Positions 1-6,766 of a DNA stretch of 12,075 bases are shown piece after piece. Source of the DNA: Candidatus Acidiferrales bacterium (GTDB lineage Bacteria; Acidobacteriota; Terriglobia; Acidiferrales; UBA7541); the NCBI GenBank assembly GCA_955651735.1, contig CATPAM010000001.1, positions 1 to 12,075 on the forward strand, in the 5' to 3' direction. The position numbers and the translations under genes are program-made. Below the pieces are notes generated by a model. It had not been told where the DNA came from. It saw only the letters and a program-made list of their open reading frames with translations, and ran no database searches. The first letter of the stretch is position 1, and each line of letters opens with the position of its first letter.

Positions 1-378
1 GGAGTAATTTCGCTCGATTTGATCTCGGTCTCGAGCTACGGAAGCGGGACACACACATCTGGAGAGGTGAAGCTCACGCGCGATCTGGATTCCAGCATTG
101 AGGGGAAGACCGTGATTGTGGTCGAGGATATCCTCGACACCGGCATGACGCTACAATATTTGCTGCGGATTTTCGAGCAGCGCAAACCCAGACGGATTCG
201 TGTGGCGGTGTTGCTGGATAAACCGGAGCGACGCCTCGCCAAAGTCCGCGCGGATTACGTGGGCTTCACGATTCCCAACGAATTCGTGGTGGGATACGGG
301 TTGGACTATTCCGAGCGCTACCGCAATCTCGCGGACGTGGGCGTGCTAACGCTGGGCGCGAAAGTTAAAAAATCATAA
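1..378 (+). CDS. hpt: hypoxanthine phosphoribosyltransferase, 3' part (5' end outside window)
   Basis: Purine salvage enzyme of the cytoplasm; converts hypoxanthine (and usually guanine) plus PRPP into IMP/GMP. The reading frame is open from base 1, so the apparent TTG start at 19 is probably internal and the gene begins upstream. The PRPP-binding motif VVEDILDTG (codons from about 118) is intact. It is followed by VAVLLDKPERR and by the purine-pocket segment around DYVGFTIPNEFVVGYGLDY, both typical of bacterial HPRT. The C-terminus (Y-R-N-L then about 18 residues) is full length for the family, ending in TAA. Roughly the first third of the protein, including the flexible loop region, is missing from the window. 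A related guanine-only or xanthine PRTase is much less likely given the DYVGF...VVGYGLDY block. A separate promoter follows the gene, so it is probably the last gene of its transcript. Confidence 0.93.
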   Translation, partial: GVISLDLISVSSYGSGTHTSGEVKLTRDLDSSIEGKTVIVVEDILDTGMTLQYLLRIFEQRKPRRIRVAVLLDKPERRLAKVRADYVGFTIPNEFVVGYGLDYSERYRNLADVGVLTLGAKVKKS

Positions 379-412
379 CGAATGGCGTCCGGGCGGCCAG
401 CGACCGCGCTCC

Positions 413-421
413 TGTTATAAT
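413..421 (+). promoter_or_regulatory. extended -10 promoter for the GAF-SpoIIE gene
   Basis: Bases 416-421 are a perfect TATAAT, preceded by TG one base upstream (413-414), giving the extended -10 form TGnTATAAT. No good -35 hexamer is visible 17 bases upstream (GC-rich sequence), as is common for extended -10 promoters. Transcription would start near 428, only about five bases before the ATG at 433. That would leave almost no leader, and no Shine-Dalgarno sequence lies before this ATG. A self-complementary GTACGTAC at 422-429 covers the predicted start site. Confidence 0.6.
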
Positions 422-432
422 GTACGTACGGC

Positions 433-2199
433 ATGAATCCCACTGACGAACACACAACCCTAGCCGCACCGGCTCCCGAGGTTTCCGCCGAAGTGATGGC
501 TACGCTTACGGAGATCGGCGAAGAGGTGAACGCTTCGCTGGATCTCGACGAAGTGCTGGCGCGCACCGCGGCGCTGATCAAGAGGCACATCGATTACGAA
601 ATTTTCGGCGTGCTGATGTTCGACGGCGACGGTACTCACCTGAAGCACCGCTTTTCGATCGGGTATCCGCGCGAGCTGGCGGAGAATCTGCGCGTTCCGG
701 TGGGGCAGGGAATAACCGGCATCGCGGCGGCGACGGGCCATTCCGTGCGCGTGGGCGATACGCTGGCCGATCCTCGTTACATTAATGCCATCGAAAATGT
801 GCGCTCGGAGCTCGCCGTGCCGCTGATGCTGCGCAACCGCTGCGTGGGCGTGCTGGATATTCAAAGTCGGCATCCGGATTATTTCACGCGCGAGCAGCAG
901 AAGATTGTGACGCTATTGGCGAGTCGGCTGGCCATTGCGGTGGAAAACGCGCGGTTGTTCGAGAAGGTGCGGACGCAGGCGGAAACGCTGCTGCTGCTGA
1001 ACGAAGTCAGCCGCGAAACGGGCTCCATCTTGGATGTCGAAGAGCTCCTGCGTCTCGCTGCAGAACAGACCAAGCGCGTGATCGATTATCAAATTTTGAG
1101 CATCATGCTCTACGACGAAGAGCAGAAAGTGTTCCGGCATCGCGTGGACGTGAAACACGGGCAGCAGGCGCAAGGGAAGCTGCGCGTGGCCGTCAGCGAA
1201 GGCATTGTCGGCGCGGCGGCCACACTCAAGGAACCTGTCGTTGTTCCGGACGTGACGGTTGATCCGCGCTACCTGATGGTGAATCCGGAGACGCGTTCCG
1301 AGCTGGCCATACCCATGATTCACAAGGGCAAAGTGATCGGCGTGCTGGACCTCGAGAGCCCGCAGCCAAATTACTTCACGGAGGATCACGTACAGACCCT
1401 TTCGATTCTTGCGGCGAACCTTGCGGTGTCGCTGGAAAATGCGCGCTTGTACGAGCAGGTGGCGCGTGATGAAGCTCGACTCGAACGCGACTTGCAGGCG
1501 GCGAAGCGCATTCAGGGCGCGCTGCTGCGTCCGGTGCCGACGGAGGATTTTGGTGTGGACCTGGCGGCGCGGTATCTCTCCGCGCGTGAAGTGTGCGGCG
1601 ACTTGTACGAATTCTTGCGCTACGGACCGCATCAGCTGGGTATTGCGCTCGGAGACGTGAGCGGCAAAGGGACCGCGGCCGCACTGTACGGGGCGGTTTC
1701 CATCGGCATCATGCGCAGCCTTGCGCCACAGAAGCTGCAACCGGCGGAGATGCTGCGGCAGATGAACCAGCTGGTGGGAGAGCGGCGCATCGAAGGGCGA
1801 TTTATGACCGCGTGCTTCGCGACGTGGCAAAGAGGGCGCAGCAAGCTGCGGGTGGCGAACGCGGGGCAGTCACAGCCGCTGCTCTACAAGGATGGCCGCT
1901 GCGGCAAGATCGAGCTTACGGGTTTCCCGCTTGGCATTTATGAGGATGTCACCTACGACGAGTGGGGCGTGACGCTGGCGCCGGGCGACATCCTGGTGTT
2001 CCATTCCGACGGGATCGCGGAAACGACGAATACTGAAGGGCAGTTTTTTGGCACGCAGCGAATGCGCAAGCTGATCGAGGACAAGCACGAAGTAACGGCT
2101 GCGGAGCTTGCGGATACTGTCCTGCGCGAGGTGGACTGGTTTGCAGACAGCGCGCCACTGGCGGATGACCGCACCTTGGTTGTGATGAAGGTTCGATGA
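433..2199 (+). CDS. GAF-GAF-SpoIIE (PP2C-type) serine phosphatase, RsbU-like
   Basis: A 588-residue cytoplasmic sensor phosphatase. Two GAF domains lie at about residues 27-175 and 190-340; each ends in the helix pattern (A-V-E-N-A-R-L-F / S-L-E-N-A-R-L-Y) that links tandem GAFs. A short coiled linker (about 340-362) leads into a SpoIIE/PP2C-type domain at about 365-588. The acidic metal-binding residues are present: D390 in VCGDLYE, D408 in GDVSGKG, D526 in HSDGIAE and D579 in ADDRT, so the phosphatase is predicted to be active. Family members dephosphorylate anti-sigma-factor antagonists (STAS proteins) in partner-switching pathways; no STAS or RsbW-type gene is in the window, so the target is unknown. 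No membrane segment is seen. The start follows an extended -10 promoter almost directly. The stop overlaps the lysA start by ATGA, so the two are probably co-translated. The GAF ligands cannot be deduced. Confidence 0.9.
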   Translation: MNPTDEHTTLAAPAPEVSAEVMATLTEIGEEVNASLDLDEVLARTAALIKRHIDYEIFGVLMFDGDGTHLKHRFSIGYPRELAENLRVPVGQGITGIAAATGHSVRVGDTLADPRYINAIENVRSELAVPLMLRNRCVGVLDIQSRHPDYFTREQQKIVTLLASRLAIAVENARLFEKVRTQAETLLLLNEVSRETGSILDVEELLRLAAEQTKRVIDYQILSIMLYDEEQKVFRHRVDVKHGQQAQGKLRVAVSEGIVGAAATLKEPVVVPDVTVDPRYLMVNPETRSELAIPMIHKGKVIGVLDLESPQPNYFTEDHVQTLSILAANLAVSLENARLYEQVARDEARLERDLQAAKRIQGALLRPVPTEDFGVDLAARYLSAREVCGDLYEFLRYGPHQLGIALGDVSGKGTAAALYGAVSIGIMRSLAPQKLQPAEMLRQMNQLVGERRIEGRFMTACFATWQRGRSKLRVANAGQSQPLLYKDGRCGKIELTGFPLGIYEDVTYDEWGVTLAPGDILVFHSDGIAETTNTEGQFFGTQRMRKLIEDKHEVTAAELADTVLREVDWFADSAPLADDRTLVVMKVR

Positions 2200-3608
2200 G
2201 CGGGGTGACCGCGCAGCAGGGCAAGAAGCTTTCCTTCCTTGGTGCCGGCCGGGTTAAAGCCCGGCCTCTACAACGGGTCGATCCGGCAACGTTCACGCCA
2301 CACTTTTCCTGGAAAAAATCCGGCGGCAAGTCCGATGGCGGTGAATCGGTTTGCTGCGAGGGCATTTCGCTGAGCGACATAGCGGAAGAGGCGGGCACGC
2401 CGACTTACGTCTACAGCCAGGCTGCGATTGGCGACGCTTACAATGAGCTGGTAACTGGGCTCGGCGCTCTGCCGCATACGCTTTGCTTCGCGGTGAAATC
2501 GAACGGCAGCCTGGCGATTCTCAAGTATTTGGCCGGCTTGGGCAGCGGCTTCGATATTGTTTCCGGGGGCGAGCTGCAGCATTTGCAACGCATTGGCGTG
2601 CCTGGCAAACGCATCGTGTTTTCGGGGGTGGGCAAGACGCGCGAGGAGATGCGCGAGGCGCTGCGATATCGTGCGAGTGGGCGCAGCGGCGCGCGCGGCA
2701 TCTTGCTTTTCAATATTGAGTCTGAAGCGGAGCTTGCGGCGTTGTTGGAAGAATCCGCGCGGGAACGAAGGCGCGGCGCGGCGGTGCCAGCGGTCTCGAT
2801 TCGCGTGAATCCGGATGTACCGGCCGGGGGGCATCCGCACATCTCGACCGGGCGCCACGAGCACAAGTTCGGGTTGGATTGGGAGCAGGCGCGACGGTTG
2901 TATCTGGCGTACCGCGATTCACGAGACATTCAATGGCGGGGAATCAGCGTGCACATCGGCTCGCAGATCGTGGCGCTCGGTCCGTTTCAGAGGGCGCTGC
3001 GACGTTTGGCAGGCTATGTCAGTGAGCTGCGCGACGCGGGAATTCCGCTTGAGTACCTCGACTTCGGAGGCGGGCTGGGCGTTCGCTACACAGACGAGAG
3101 AGTGCCGGCGCGAAAAGAGTACGCGCGGATGGTGGCGCAAGCCATTCGCCCGTTGCGCTTGCATCTTTTGCTGGAGCCCGGGCGGACGATCGTCGGACCC
3201 GCGGGGGTTTTGCTGACGCGTGTTCTTTATGTGAAGGAGAATCGCGGCAAGAGGTTCGTGGTGGTGGATTCGGCGATGAATGACTTGATGCGGCCGGCGC
3301 TGTACGGCGCGATTCATCCCATTACGCGCGTTACGCGCGAGAGGGAAAATCATTTTGGTCGACAACGCGCGGATGTGGTCGGCCCGGTTTGTGAAACGGG
3401 GGACTGTTTTCTGCGCGATTGGCCTTTGGGAGATGTGAGAGCGGGCGACGTGCTGGCGATCTGGACCGCCGGCGCGTATGGAATGTCGCAATCTTCAAAC
3501 TACAATGCGCGATGCCGTCCGGCGGAAGTCCTGGTGCAAGGGAATCGCTACCGCGCTGTCCGCCGCCGCGAAGTGCAAGGCGACCTGCTGCGCACGCAGG
3601 TGTTCTGA
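2196..3608 (+). CDS. lysA: diaminopimelate decarboxylase
   Basis: PLP enzyme that decarboxylates meso-diaminopimelate to L-lysine, the last step of lysine synthesis. The protein is 470 residues. The alanine-racemase-like barrel carries the PLP lysine K101 in FAVKSN, then GSGFDIVSGGEL, the KFG segment at 224-226, HIGSQ at 253-257, the glycine-rich DFGGGLG at 289-295 and EPGR at 327-330. The C-terminal barrel has C399-E400 (GPVCETGD) and the AYG/Y-N-A-R region, so catalytic residues are complete. Recognisable homology starts only near residue 35. The first 30 or so residues are a non-family extension partly encoded by a REP-like palindrome at 2247-2266. No in-frame ATG, GTG or TTG lies between that palindrome and the conserved region, so the ATG at 2196 is favoured. 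That ATG has GAAGG at 2187-2191 and overlaps the phosphatase stop. Other group IV decarboxylases (e.g. carboxynorspermidine) are less likely. Confidence 0.92.
   Translation: MSGVTAQQGKKLSFLGAGRVKARPLQRVDPATFTPHFSWKKSGGKSDGGESVCCEGISLSDIAEEAGTPTYVYSQAAIGDAYNELVTGLGALPHTLCFAVKSNGSLAILKYLAGLGSGFDIVSGGELQHLQRIGVPGKRIVFSGVGKTREEMREALRYRASGRSGARGILLFNIESEAELAALLEESARERRRGAAVPAVSIRVNPDVPAGGHPHISTGRHEHKFGLDWEQARRLYLAYRDSRDIQWRGISVHIGSQIVALGPFQRALRRLAGYVSELRDAGIPLEYLDFGGGLGVRYTDERVPARKEYARMVAQAIRPLRLHLLLEPGRTIVGPAGVLLTRVLYVKENRGKRFVVVDSAMNDLMRPALYGAIHPITRVTRERENHFGRQRADVVGPVCETGDCFLRDWPLGDVRAGDVLAIWTAGAYGMSQSSNYNARCRPAEVLVQGNRYRAVRRREVQGDLLRTQVF
2247..2271. repeat. REP-like palindrome inside the lysA coding sequence
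   Basis: GGCCGGG (2247-2253) and CCCGGCC (2260-2266) form a perfect 7-bp inverted repeat around TTAAAG, followed by CCTCTAC (2265-2271). The same plan (GGGyTAAAkCC, then CCTCTAC) occurs at 3734-3753 in the intergenic repeat cluster. Here it is read through as roughly residues 18-26 of LysA, upstream of the conserved enzyme fold. Confidence 0.6.
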
Positions 3609-3635
3609 TGTGTGCTTGCCCTAGAGACTAGCGAC

Positions 3636-3753
3636 GACCAGGGCATAAAGGCCAGCACCTACTTCGTTGTTCGTCCTGGTCTAAAAGACCCAAAGCCTCA
3701 GGCCTAAAAGGCAGGCCTGAGCTACAGGTTACTGGGCTAAATCCGACCTCTAC
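3636..3753. repeat. cluster of REP-like hairpins between convergent genes
   Basis: The space between lysA (plus) and nadK (minus) holds a run of related units, each a short stem around TAAA. They are GGCATAAAGGCC (3642-3653); GGTCT-AAA-AGACC (3678-3690, perfect 5 bp); CTCAGGCCT/AGGCCTGAG (3697-3705 with 3713-3721, perfect 9 bp, seven-base loop); and GGGCTAAATCC followed by CCTCTAC (3734-3753). In addition GACCAGG (3636-3642) pairs with CCTGGTC (3675-3681) across the first unit. The last unit resembles the palindrome within lysA. There is no convincing U-run after any stem, so these are better called interspersed palindromic repeats than intrinsic terminators, although they could shield both transcripts from read-through or 3' decay. 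The rest of the gap, up to 3827, shows only a GC-rich hairpin at 3794-3810. Confidence 0.6.
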
Positions 3754-3827
3754 GGAGTTAGCGACCGCGCCAAGCAGGGGCGCAGCAGTGCCTGCCTGCC
3801 GCTGGCGGGCTGGGCCACAAAAACCGA

Positions 3828-4703
3828 TTAGGCTTCGCCCCACTTCAGCTTGCTGCGCAAAATTTCGAAATAGGATTTCTGGGCGGGTTGAATCAGCTTC
3901 AAACGCTGCGCCGATCTTCTCATGCGCACTACATCGGCGGCCTGCATGGGGATTCCGGTTTGTCCGTCGAGGGTCAGATAGACGGATTGCGTATCGCCGG
4001 ACAGATGGACTTCCACCAATGAGGAATCGCGAACGACCACGGAACGATCGGTCAAGGTATGCGGGCAAATCGGAGTGATGATCCAGGATTCCACGCCAGG
4101 ATGCACGATGGGTCCGTTAGCGGAAAGGGAATAGGCAGTGGAGCCGGTTGGGGTGGCGACAATCAGTCCATCAGCGCGGTAGCGGCAAACAAAATCGGCG
4201 TCGATGCGTAACTGCAAGTCGATCATGCGGGCCAGCGCACCTTTGTGAATCACGGCTTCGTTGACCACGGCTTGACTTTCGATGACTTCGGCGTCGCGAT
4301 GCAACTCGACATCCAGCATCACGCGATCGCTGCAGGAAAATCTACCTTTCAGGATGTCTTGGAGCGCGGGATACATTTCTTCCAGCTTGAAGCTGGTGAG
4401 AAAACCGAGGCTGCCCATGTTGATGGGAAGAATGGGGATACCGAGAGGAGCAGCAACGCGTGCCGCGGCGAGCAGCGTGCCATCGCCGCCAAGGACCAGC
4501 AACAGCTGCGATTCTTCCGCAACTTCGAGGCGGTCGCGTCCCTTGGGCAGAGTGTGCAAGGCGTCCGCGGTTTCCAAGTCGTATAAGGCGCGAATCCCGC
4601 GGGCTTCGAGCCAGCGCAGCAAAGGCGGCACGACGCCTTCCAGGTCGGAACGTCGCGGGCGGGAGATTATGCCGATGGTGTGAAACATTGCGGGCTTCTG
4701 CAT
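3828..4703 (-). CDS. nadK: NAD kinase
   Basis: Phosphorylates NAD+ to NADP+ in the cytoplasm. The 291-residue length fits the family. The signature GGDGT is at 72-76 (catalytic D74), followed by G-S-L-G-F-L at 97-102. The N-E pair is at 148-149 (VVNEAVIHKG). The conserved block DGLIVATPTGSTAY is at 178-191 and is followed by SANGPIVHPG. All residues expected for an active enzyme are present. The start is uncertain between the ATG at 4703 and one at 4688 (M6, giving MFHTIGIIS, the usual start of the fold). A GGAG lies about 17 bases upstream of the first, rather far. The gene follows tlyA by 13 bases on the same strand, the order seen in many bacteria where nadK sits with tlyA, xseB and isoprenoid genes. 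It is the last gene of the minus-strand run and is convergent with lysA. Confidence 0.94.
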   Translation of the reverse strand: MQKPAMFHTIGIISRPRRSDLEGVVPPLLRWLEARGIRALYDLETADALHTLPKGRDRLEVAEESQLLLVLGGDGTLLAAARVAAPLGIPILPINMGSLGFLTSFKLEEMYPALQDILKGRFSCSDRVMLDVELHRDAEVIESQAVVNEAVIHKGALARMIDLQLRIDADFVCRYRADGLIVATPTGSTAYSLSANGPIVHPGVESWIITPICPHTLTDRSVVVRDSSLVEVHLSGDTQSVYLTLDGQTGIPMQAADVVRMRRSAQRLKLIQPAQKSYFEILRSKLKWGEA

Positions 4704-4716
4704 GCGTTCTGGGATT

Positions 4717-5469
4717 CTACTCCAGGCCCTTTTTTCGCGCGTGCAGAAAATACTCCTGATTGCCTTCGGCGCCGGTCAGGCGGCTGTGACGAGTGCCGAG
4801 GACTTCGAGTCCGAGGTGTGACGCAGCGTCGCGAACGGCGGCGACGGCTTTGTCGTGTAATGCCGGGCTGGAGACGATGCCGCCGGGGCCGACATCTTCG
4901 CGTGGCAATTCGAATTGCGGCTTTACCAGGATCAGGAGATCGGCGCCGGCTTTGGCGACAGCCACCGCACCCGGCAGAACTTTGCCGACCGAAATGAACG
5001 ACACGTCGAAGGCGAGAAGGTCGACGGGCTCGGGAATATCGTCGGCGCGTAAATCGCGGGCATTGCGGGTGACGCGAAGGACACGGGGATCTTTGCGCAG
5101 CTTCCAGGCCAATTGGTCGAGATTGACGTCGACGGCGTAGACGCGCGCGGCGCCGCGTTGAAGCAGGCAATCGGTGAATCCGCCGGTGGATGCTCCTACG
5201 TCCATGCAAACGCGTGCGTCGGGGTCGATGGCGAAGTCCTCCAGCGCGCCTTCCAGCTTAAGGCCGCCGCGGCTGACGAATTTTCCGGCGCGGCTGCTGA
5301 CCTCGATGCGCGCTTCCGGCGAAAAGAGAGTGCCGGCTTTGTCAGCGCGCGCGCCATCGACCGACACTTCGCCGGCGAGGATCATGGCCTGGGCTTTGGC
5401 GATGGAATCGGCCAGGCCGCGCTCGACAACCAGTGCATCGAGCCGCTTTGGAGTGGATTTCGCGGTCAT
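4717..5469 (-). CDS. tlyA: TlyA-family rRNA (cytidine-2'-O)-methyltransferase
   Basis: The 250-residue protein has an N-terminal S4 RNA-binding domain (about 8-68, with R-L-D-A-L-V-V-E-R-G and F-V-S-R-G-G-L-K-L) and an FtsJ-like SAM-dependent methyltransferase domain (about 70-245). The SAM loop is DVGASTGGFTDCLL at 90-103. K71, D155 (AFDVSFIS), K183 (LVKPQFE) and E239 (GNQEYF) sit where the K-D-K-E catalytic tetrad of 2'-O-ribose methyltransferases is expected. Characterised TlyA enzymes methylate C1409 of 16S and/or C1920 of 23S rRNA, which in mycobacteria affects capreomycin sensitivity; members are often mislabelled haemolysins. The ATG at 5469 has no clear Shine-Dalgarno sequence and lies 16 bases after the ispA stop, suggesting coupling. 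Which rRNA sites are modified here cannot be told from sequence alone. Confidence 0.92.
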   Translation of the reverse strand: MTAKSTPKRLDALVVERGLADSIAKAQAMILAGEVSVDGARADKAGTLFSPEARIEVSSRAGKFVSRGGLKLEGALEDFAIDPDARVCMDVGASTGGFTDCLLQRGAARVYAVDVNLDQLAWKLRKDPRVLRVTRNARDLRADDIPEPVDLLAFDVSFISVGKVLPGAVAVAKAGADLLILVKPQFELPREDVGPGGIVSSPALHDKAVAAVRDAASHLGLEVLGTRHSRLTGAEGNQEYFLHARKKGLE

Positions 5470-5485
5470 GGCAAGTGAGGAATGA

Positions 5486-6418
5486 TTAGGTTCGGCGAAT
5501 CACCAGATACTCAGCGATTTCGCACAAGCGGCTTGCTCCTTCGCGGTAGGGGGCAAGCTCCGCGATGGCCTTGCCGGCGAGATCATTTGCGATTTCGTGG
5601 GAACGCTGCAGTCCGTGAATTGCGGGATAGGTGGCTTTTTGCTGGGCGATATCTTTCCCCGCGGTCTTGCCGAGTGCGGCGGAGGATTCTTCGACGTCCA
5701 AAATGTCGTCGGTGACTTGGAAGGCCCAGCCGATGGTTTCGCCGAAGCGGCGGAGTCGCGCGACGTCATCGCTGCCCGCGCCGGCGCAGAGTGCTCCTGC
5801 GGTGACAGCAGCGCGAATCAGCGCTGCGGTTTTCGAGCGGTGAATGTATTCGAGCATTTCTGGTTCGATGCGCTGGCGCTCGGCTTCCAAATCGGCGACC
5901 TGGCCGCCGACCATGCCGTTTATGGTGCCTGCGGCGGTGGCGACTTCTTTCACCATGGCGACGCACTGGACGGGCGGGACGGGCGTTGCGCTGATAGTTT
6001 CGAATGCGAGGGTCAGGAGCGCGTCTCCGGCCAGGATGGCGATGGCTTCGCCAAATTTTTTGTGGCAGGTGGGTTTGCCGCGGCGCAAGTCGTCGTTGTC
6101 GAGAGCGGGCAGGTCGTCGTGGATCAGCGAATAGGTGTGAATCATTTCGATGGCGCAGGCGGGATGCAGAGCGGAGGTGACATCGGGGGCGAAGATTCGC
6201 GCCGTTTCTAGGCAGAGGATCGGGCGGATGCGCTTGCCTCCGGCGAAGACGCTGTAGCGCATGGCTTGGTGGATCAAGGCTGGGCGTGCGGATGCTTGCG
6301 GGAGGAGGCGCTCGAGGGCGGCGTCGACGGCCAGGCGCTCGTCTTCAAAGAATGCGGGAAGTTTCATCGCGGCGGAAGTGGAATGGGGCATGAGTATCCG
6401 GGCACGCTCAAGCTTCAT
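5486..6418 (-). CDS. ispA: short-chain polyprenyl diphosphate synthase (farnesyl/geranylgeranyl type)
   Basis: Class I trans-isoprenyl diphosphate synthase that condenses IPP with allylic diphosphates for quinones, carotenoids, hopanoids and undecaprenyl carriers. The protein has 310 residues as called. GGKRIRP is at 60-66. The first aspartate-rich motif, DDLPALDND from D101, has the DDx4D spacing of bacterial type II FPP synthases. Further landmarks are RRGKPTCHK at 112-120, GGQVADLE at 171-178 and the second aspartate-rich motif DDILD at 237-241. Chain length (C15 versus C20) is uncertain: H94 and Y96 lie five or so residues before the first motif, where product size is set. The 5' end overlaps xseB by 11 bases. 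Methionines at 10 and 18 are alternative starts; M18 (position 6367) gives the most family-like N-terminus, and none has a good ribosome-binding site. The dxs gene often found next to ispA is absent here. Confidence 0.93.
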   Translation of the reverse strand: MKLERARILMPHSTSAAMKLPAFFEDERLAVDAALERLLPQASARPALIHQAMRYSVFAGGKRIRPILCLETARIFAPDVTSALHPACAIEMIHTYSLIHDDLPALDNDDLRRGKPTCHKKFGEAIAILAGDALLTLAFETISATPVPPVQCVAMVKEVATAAGTINGMVGGQVADLEAERQRIEPEMLEYIHRSKTAALIRAAVTAGALCAGAGSDDVARLRRFGETIGWAFQVTDDILDVEESSAALGKTAGKDIAQQKATYPAIHGLQRSHEIANDLAGKAIAELAPYREGASRLCEIAEYLVIRRT

Positions 6419-6680
6419 TTGTTTTTACTGGCTCGAAGGGCTCGGCGGCGAGTTTTCCGTCAGCTTTCTTCAGCAAAATCTCGACGCGTCCTTCGGCTTC
6501 TTCGAGCTGCTTCTGGCACTCGCGGGAAAGCGCGACGCCTTCCTCGAATAGTTTCATGGCCTCGTCGAGGGCGAGCTGCGGGCTTTCGAGGCGGCGGACA
6601 ACTTCTTCGAGACGCGCGAGGGACTTCTCGAAATCGGGCTTCTTGGGCGGGTCCGGTTTCTTTGCAGGTGTTGAGTTCAC
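6408..6680 (-). CDS. xseB: exodeoxyribonuclease VII small subunit
   Basis: Small helical subunit of exonuclease VII, which together with XseA degrades single-stranded DNA to oligonucleotides. The family core is clear: F-E-K-S-L-A-R-L-E-E-V-V-R-R-L-E, then L-A-L-D-E-A-M-K-L-F-E-E-G-V-A-L, then C-Q-K-Q-L-E-E-A-E-G-R-V, a helical hairpin of about 60 residues. A lysine/proline-rich N-terminal tail precedes it. The GTG at 6680 gives a 90-residue product and has a weak AGAAAG upstream. The frame stays open to a TTG at 6710 (100 residues) that lacks a Shine-Dalgarno sequence, so the start is not settled. The stop overlaps the ispA start. xseA, the usual upstream partner, is not in the window; the acylase gene lies upstream instead, 86 bases away from this start. 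Confidence 0.9.
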   Translation of the reverse strand: MNSTPAKKPDPPKKPDFEKSLARLEEVVRRLESPQLALDEAMKLFEEGVALSRECQKQLEEAEGRVEILLKKADGKLAAEPFEPVKTNEA

Positions 6681-6766
6681 TCGAGCAAACTTTCTTGCTG
6701 CAGCTAGCAAGCAGCATTCTACGGCACGTCTTGGATCGCAAACAATCTTATATCAACGGTATGGGA

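Noticed and set aside
3794..3810. GC-rich hairpin GCCTGCC-GCT-GGCGGGC as a terminator for lysA or nadK
   Set aside because: No T-run follows it on the plus strand, and on the minus strand the T-run lies before, not after, the stem.
5597..6211. 204-codon plus-strand frame and other long antisense frames (e.g. 6266-7240, 913-1830)
   Set aside because: They lie opposite clearly conserved genes (ispA, xseB/acylase, GAF-SpoIIE), show low-complexity or His/Arg-rich composition typical of GC-rich antisense frames, and match no family I recognise.
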